A stretch of 6,367 bases of DNA from an uncultured Subdoligranulum sp. (GTDB lineage: Bacteria > Bacillota_A > Clostridia > Oscillospirales > Ruminococcaceae). The first letter of the stretch is position 1. Each line of letters begins with the position of its first letter. Of this stretch, positions 4,172-6,367 are shown piece after piece. Where the stretch lies: NCBI GenBank assembly GCA_900772715.1, contig CAAGRN010000201.1, positions 1-6,367 of the forward strand. The letters are read 5' to 3'. The notes under the pieces were generated by a model. The model saw only the letters and a list, made by a program, of their open reading frames with translations, had not been told where the DNA came from and searched no databases. A program made the position numbers and the translations under genes.

Positions 4172-4202
4172 AAACCAACCGTAGGTTCGCAATCTTCCCA
4201 TT

Positions 4203-4223
4203 GGGTTTATCAACAGAAAACCC
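4203..4223 (-). terminator. Weak hairpin after the DUF5662 gene
   Basis: GGGTTT (4203-4208) pairs with AAACCC (4218-4223) across a 9-nt loop, 2 nt beyond the stop of the minus-strand gene. No T-run follows on the minus strand, so it is at most a weak terminator; the palindromic units further on may help end this transcript. Confidence 0.3.
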
Positions 4224-4225
4224 GC

Positions 4226-4762
4226 TTACTTTTTCCCCAGCAGCTCCCGGCGGATATACCCAAAACAGGCGTCCTCGCCCTCGTCGCGCAAAATCAGCAG
4301 GCAGGCTTCCAGCTGGCGGCGGGTGTCGGGGTGCAAAATATAGTGGTCGCGGCTGTGGGCGTAATACTCCCACGCAGCGGCATCGGTGTAGGCATCGCCC
4401 TTGTAGTTCTTGCTGGCGGCAATGCGGTCACACACCATCTCTGCCACATATTTTTCCGGCATACGCATCCCTGCCATCTTGTGGTCGCCGTTCGGCGCGT
4501 AGTCGATCCAGTATTCCAGATGATGCTTGTTGCGCCCCTTGTGGTGCAGCCACGCGGCGCTGTACCCCTCGGCCTTGCGCTGGGCGTTGTTGGGGCTGCA
4601 GCTGCCCTGCCAGTATTTTGCCCCCGCCCAGAACTCCACCGGGGAGAGCTTGCTCAGGTCGTGCATCAGCCCTTGGCGGTACAGCCCGCAGCGGAAGCAG
4701 TTTTGCATTACCAGCATTTTGTGATGATGGATCGTTTTATAATGCTTGATCGGATGCCACAT
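4226..4762 (-). CDS. DUF5662 family protein
   Basis: This encodes a 178-residue soluble protein that I recognise as DUF5662 from its conserved blocks: HPIKHYKTIHHHK (3-15), GLYRQGLMHDLSKLSPVEF (26-44), SPNNAQR followed by WLHHKGRNKHHLEYW (about 71-85), and the C-terminal tyrosine/histidine region EYYAHSRDHYILHP. It is rich in His and Asp, and the HDLSK and HHKGRNKHH spacing resembles a metal-binding helical fold of HD type. That is an inference; the activity is unknown. No signal peptide or membrane segment is visible. Its ATG lies 3 nt after the stop of the beta-CASP hydrolase gene, and GGGAG lies about 12 nt upstream inside that gene, so the two are probably co-translated. Confidence 0.8.
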   Translation of the reverse strand: MWHPIKHYKTIHHHKMLVMQNCFRCGLYRQGLMHDLSKLSPVEFWAGAKYWQGSCSPNNAQRKAEGYSAAWLHHKGRNKHHLEYWIDYAPNGDHKMAGMRMPEKYVAEMVCDRIAASKNYKGDAYTDAAAWEYYAHSRDHYILHPDTRRQLEACLLILRDEGEDACFGYIRRELLGKK

Positions 4763-4765
4763 TTG

Positions 4766-6367
4766 TCAGTATTTCTCCCACTTGTCGCACACGGCGGTGA
4801 TTTGGTCGGCAAATTTGCCAAGGTCCTTGTTGGCACAGCCGCGGCTGCGCTCGATCAATGCCATCAGGCGGCGTCCGGCGGCAAGCAGGCGCTCAAAGGC
4901 GGCGCTGGTGCGCACGGCGGCAATTTTCTGCGTGGGTAGGATTTTTTGCGTGTTGCCGGTTTCGGCACAGGCAACGCGCCCCTGCCCCGCCACCCAGATG
5001 CCGCCGTTGTACGGGGCGTCTGCCTCGTACCCAAGGGCTTGCAGATGCTCTGCCCAATGCTGCGCCACGGCATCCTCGCCGTGGTTGACAAAGACAAACT
5101 TCGGCTTTTCATCAAAGGCTTTCAGCCAGGCCTCCAGCCCGGCGTTGTCGGCGTGTCCCGAAAGCCCGCTCAGCTGGCAGATTTTTGCCTTGACCTGTAC
5201 CGGCTCACCGAACAGCTTGACCTCGGTCGCGCCGCCCAGCAGGGCATTTCCCAGCGTGCCGGGGCTTTGGAACCCCACAAACAGCACGGTGCATTCGGGA
5301 CGCCAGAGGTTGTATTTCAGGTGGTGGCGGATGCGCCCCGCGTCGCACATACCGGACGCGGACAAAATCACCTTGGGCGTCGGGTCGCTGTTGATGGCAA
5401 CGGAATCCTCCTTCGTTTCGCTGATATGCAGCCCGGGGAATTGCAGCGGGTTTTCGCCCGCCTGCACCAGCGCCAGCGCCTCGTCGTCGTAGCATTCGCG
5501 GTAATTCTCGCGGAAGATCGTGGTGGACTTGCTCGCCAGCGGGCTGTCCACATACACGGGGAAATTTCCATGCCCGTGAACCCGCCCCTCCGCCTTGATC
5601 TGGCGGATAAAATACAGCAGCTCCTGCGTGCGCCCCACGGCAAAGCTGGGAACCACCACGTTGCCGCCGCGGTCAAAGGTCTGCTGCAAAATCTGCGTCA
5701 ATTCGCCCAGATAATCCGGCTTGGGACCGTGGCTGCGGTCGCCGTAGGTCGATTCCATCACCAGATAATCGGCGTGCGGCGGCACGGCAGGGTCCTTGAT
5801 CAGCGGCTGGTGCAGGTTGCCGATATCGCCCGAAAACACCAGCGTTTCGGCGCTGCGCCCCGGCTCGGTGATGCGCAGCGAGATGGACGCGCTGCCCAAA
5901 AGATGCCCCACATCGGTGAACAGCATCTCGATTTTTCCCGTGTCACCGTCAAAAAGCGTCAGCCAAGTGTCGTAGGGGCAGGGAACGAACTGGCGCATGA
6001 CCTTCTGCGCGTCCTCCACGGTGTAGTCCGGCTCGATCGCCGCCGCACCGCTGCGCTGCGCCTTGCGGTTTTTCCACTCGACCTCCTGCTGCTGGATGTG
6101 TGCCGAATCCTCCAGCATAATGCCGCACAAATCGGCGGTGGCATCGGTGGTGTAAATGGGGGAGCGGAACCCGTTTTTGTACAGATAGGGGATGCGCCCC
6201 GAATGGTCGATGTGCGCGTGGGTCAGCAGCAGCGCCTCGTAGCGCCCGGGGGCAAAGGGCAGCGGGGCATTCTCGTAAACATCGCGCCCCTGCTCCATGC
6301 CGCAGTCCACCAAAAAGCAGTGACCTGCCGCCTCCACCTGCGTGCAGCTGCCGGTAACCTCCCGGCA
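4766..6367 (-). CDS. MBL-fold/beta-CASP metallo-hydrolase (5' end outside window)
   Basis: This is a metallo-beta-lactamase-fold protein of the beta-CASP group (RNA-processing nuclease-like, RMMBL domain), probably a zinc-dependent RNase. The reading frame is open to the window edge; the first residues seen are CREVTGSCTQVE, matching the REVTGSC block near the start of such proteins, so only about ten codons are missing. An in-frame GTG at 6335-6337 is not the real start. Numbering from that GTG as residue 1: motif 2 HAHIDH (40-45), His 145 in DVGHLLGSA, motif 4 Asp 171 in FSGDIGN, motif A Glu 195 in MESTYGDR, the PSFAVGRTQELLY block (230-242), motif B near His 338-339 in GRIRHHL, and motif C His 395 in LSGLSGHAD. 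All metal ligands appear intact. About 70 residues (from about 450) extend past the RMMBL core and look helical and charged. The gene is upstream of, and coupled to, the DUF5662 gene. Confidence 0.9.
   Translation of the reverse strand, partial: CREVTGSCTQVEAAGHCFLVDCGMEQGRDVYENAPLPFAPGRYEALLLTHAHIDHSGRIPYLYKNGFRSPIYTTDATADLCGIMLEDSAHIQQQEVEWKNRKAQRSGAAAIEPDYTVEDAQKVMRQFVPCPYDTWLTLFDGDTGKIEMLFTDVGHLLGSASISLRITEPGRSAETLVFSGDIGNLHQPLIKDPAVPPHADYLVMESTYGDRSHGPKPDYLGELTQILQQTFDRGGNVVVPSFAVGRTQELLYFIRQIKAEGRVHGHGNFPVYVDSPLASKSTTIFRENYRECYDDEALALVQAGENPLQFPGLHISETKEDSVAINSDPTPKVILSASGMCDAGRIRHHLKYNLWRPECTVLFVGFQSPGTLGNALLGGATEVKLFGEPVQVKAKICQLSGLSGHADNAGLEAWLKAFDEKPKFVFVNHGEDAVAQHWAEHLQALGYEADAPYNGGIWVAGQGRVACAETGNTQKILPTQKIAAVRTSAAFERLLAAGRRLMALIERSRGCANKDLGKFADQITAVCDKWEKY

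Noticed and set aside
3824..4213. Minus-strand open frame across the metI end and the repeat region
   Set aside because: It runs through the operon terminator and the palindromic repeats, has no recognisable domain, and is explained by GC bias.
4746..5492. 248-codon open frame on the plus strand
   Set aside because: It is antisense to the beta-CASP hydrolase, whose catalytic motifs are clear. The plus-strand product is low-complexity Ser/Ala/Arg sequence.

Overview
The window comes from a GC-rich Gram-positive bacterium, most likely a gut Clostridia/Oscillospiraceae member (Faecalibacterium-Gemmiger-Subdoligranulum type). The evidence is strong AGGAG ribosome sites, classical TTGACA/TATAAT promoters, tRNA genes with encoded CCA, an Ala/Ser/Glu-rich linker behind the lipobox of a solute-binding lipoprotein, an Rrf2 regulator, and GTAGGGGCGG-type palindromic intergenic repeats. 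The taxonomic placement is inferred from style and was not searched.

Layout. 1-291 (minus): a tRNA-Asn(GUU) then tRNA-Gly(GCC) pair behind a perfect promoter, with a terminator-like hairpin in the 38-nt gap between them and a 16-bp terminator stem after the second. 323-739 (minus): an Rrf2-family regulator with an IscR-like cysteine cluster and its own promoter. 740-950: a divergent control region with several dyads. 869-1238 (plus): a strong promoter followed by a short ORF of 29 codons containing Met-Met-Met-Met-Cys-Met-Cys, then a strong intrinsic terminator, then a second tiny ORF. 1239-3973 (plus): metQ, metN and metI, a complete D-/L-methionine ABC importer, closed by a GNRA-loop terminator. 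3974-4225: a convergent intergenic region with three 20-bp palindromes sharing a GTAGGG head. 4226-6367 (minus): a beta-CASP metallo-beta-lactamase-fold hydrolase (5' end outside the window) followed 3 nt later by a DUF5662 protein.

The main result is the metQNI leader. The sequence shows a promoter, a well-placed Shine-Dalgarno site, a Met/Cys-rich micro-ORF, a 13-bp intrinsic terminator, and a segment inside the micro-ORF (994-1006), just after the Met/Cys codons, that can pair with the terminator's 5' arm (1058-1068). This is the architecture of ribosome-mediated transcription attenuation, here apparently sensing charged methionyl- (and perhaps cysteinyl-) tRNA. I see no S-box or T-box in this leader, the usual Firmicute devices for methionine genes. 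I infer that when Met is short the ribosome stalls in the ATG run, the 994-1006 segment is free to block the terminator, and the importer is made; when Met is plentiful transcription stops near 1087 as a short RNA of about 180 nt.

The divergent Rrf2 regulator may add a second layer of control, because dyad sequences lie between and over the two promoters. The beta-CASP hydrolase/DUF5662 pair is a separate, convergent transcription unit with no evident link to methionine uptake.
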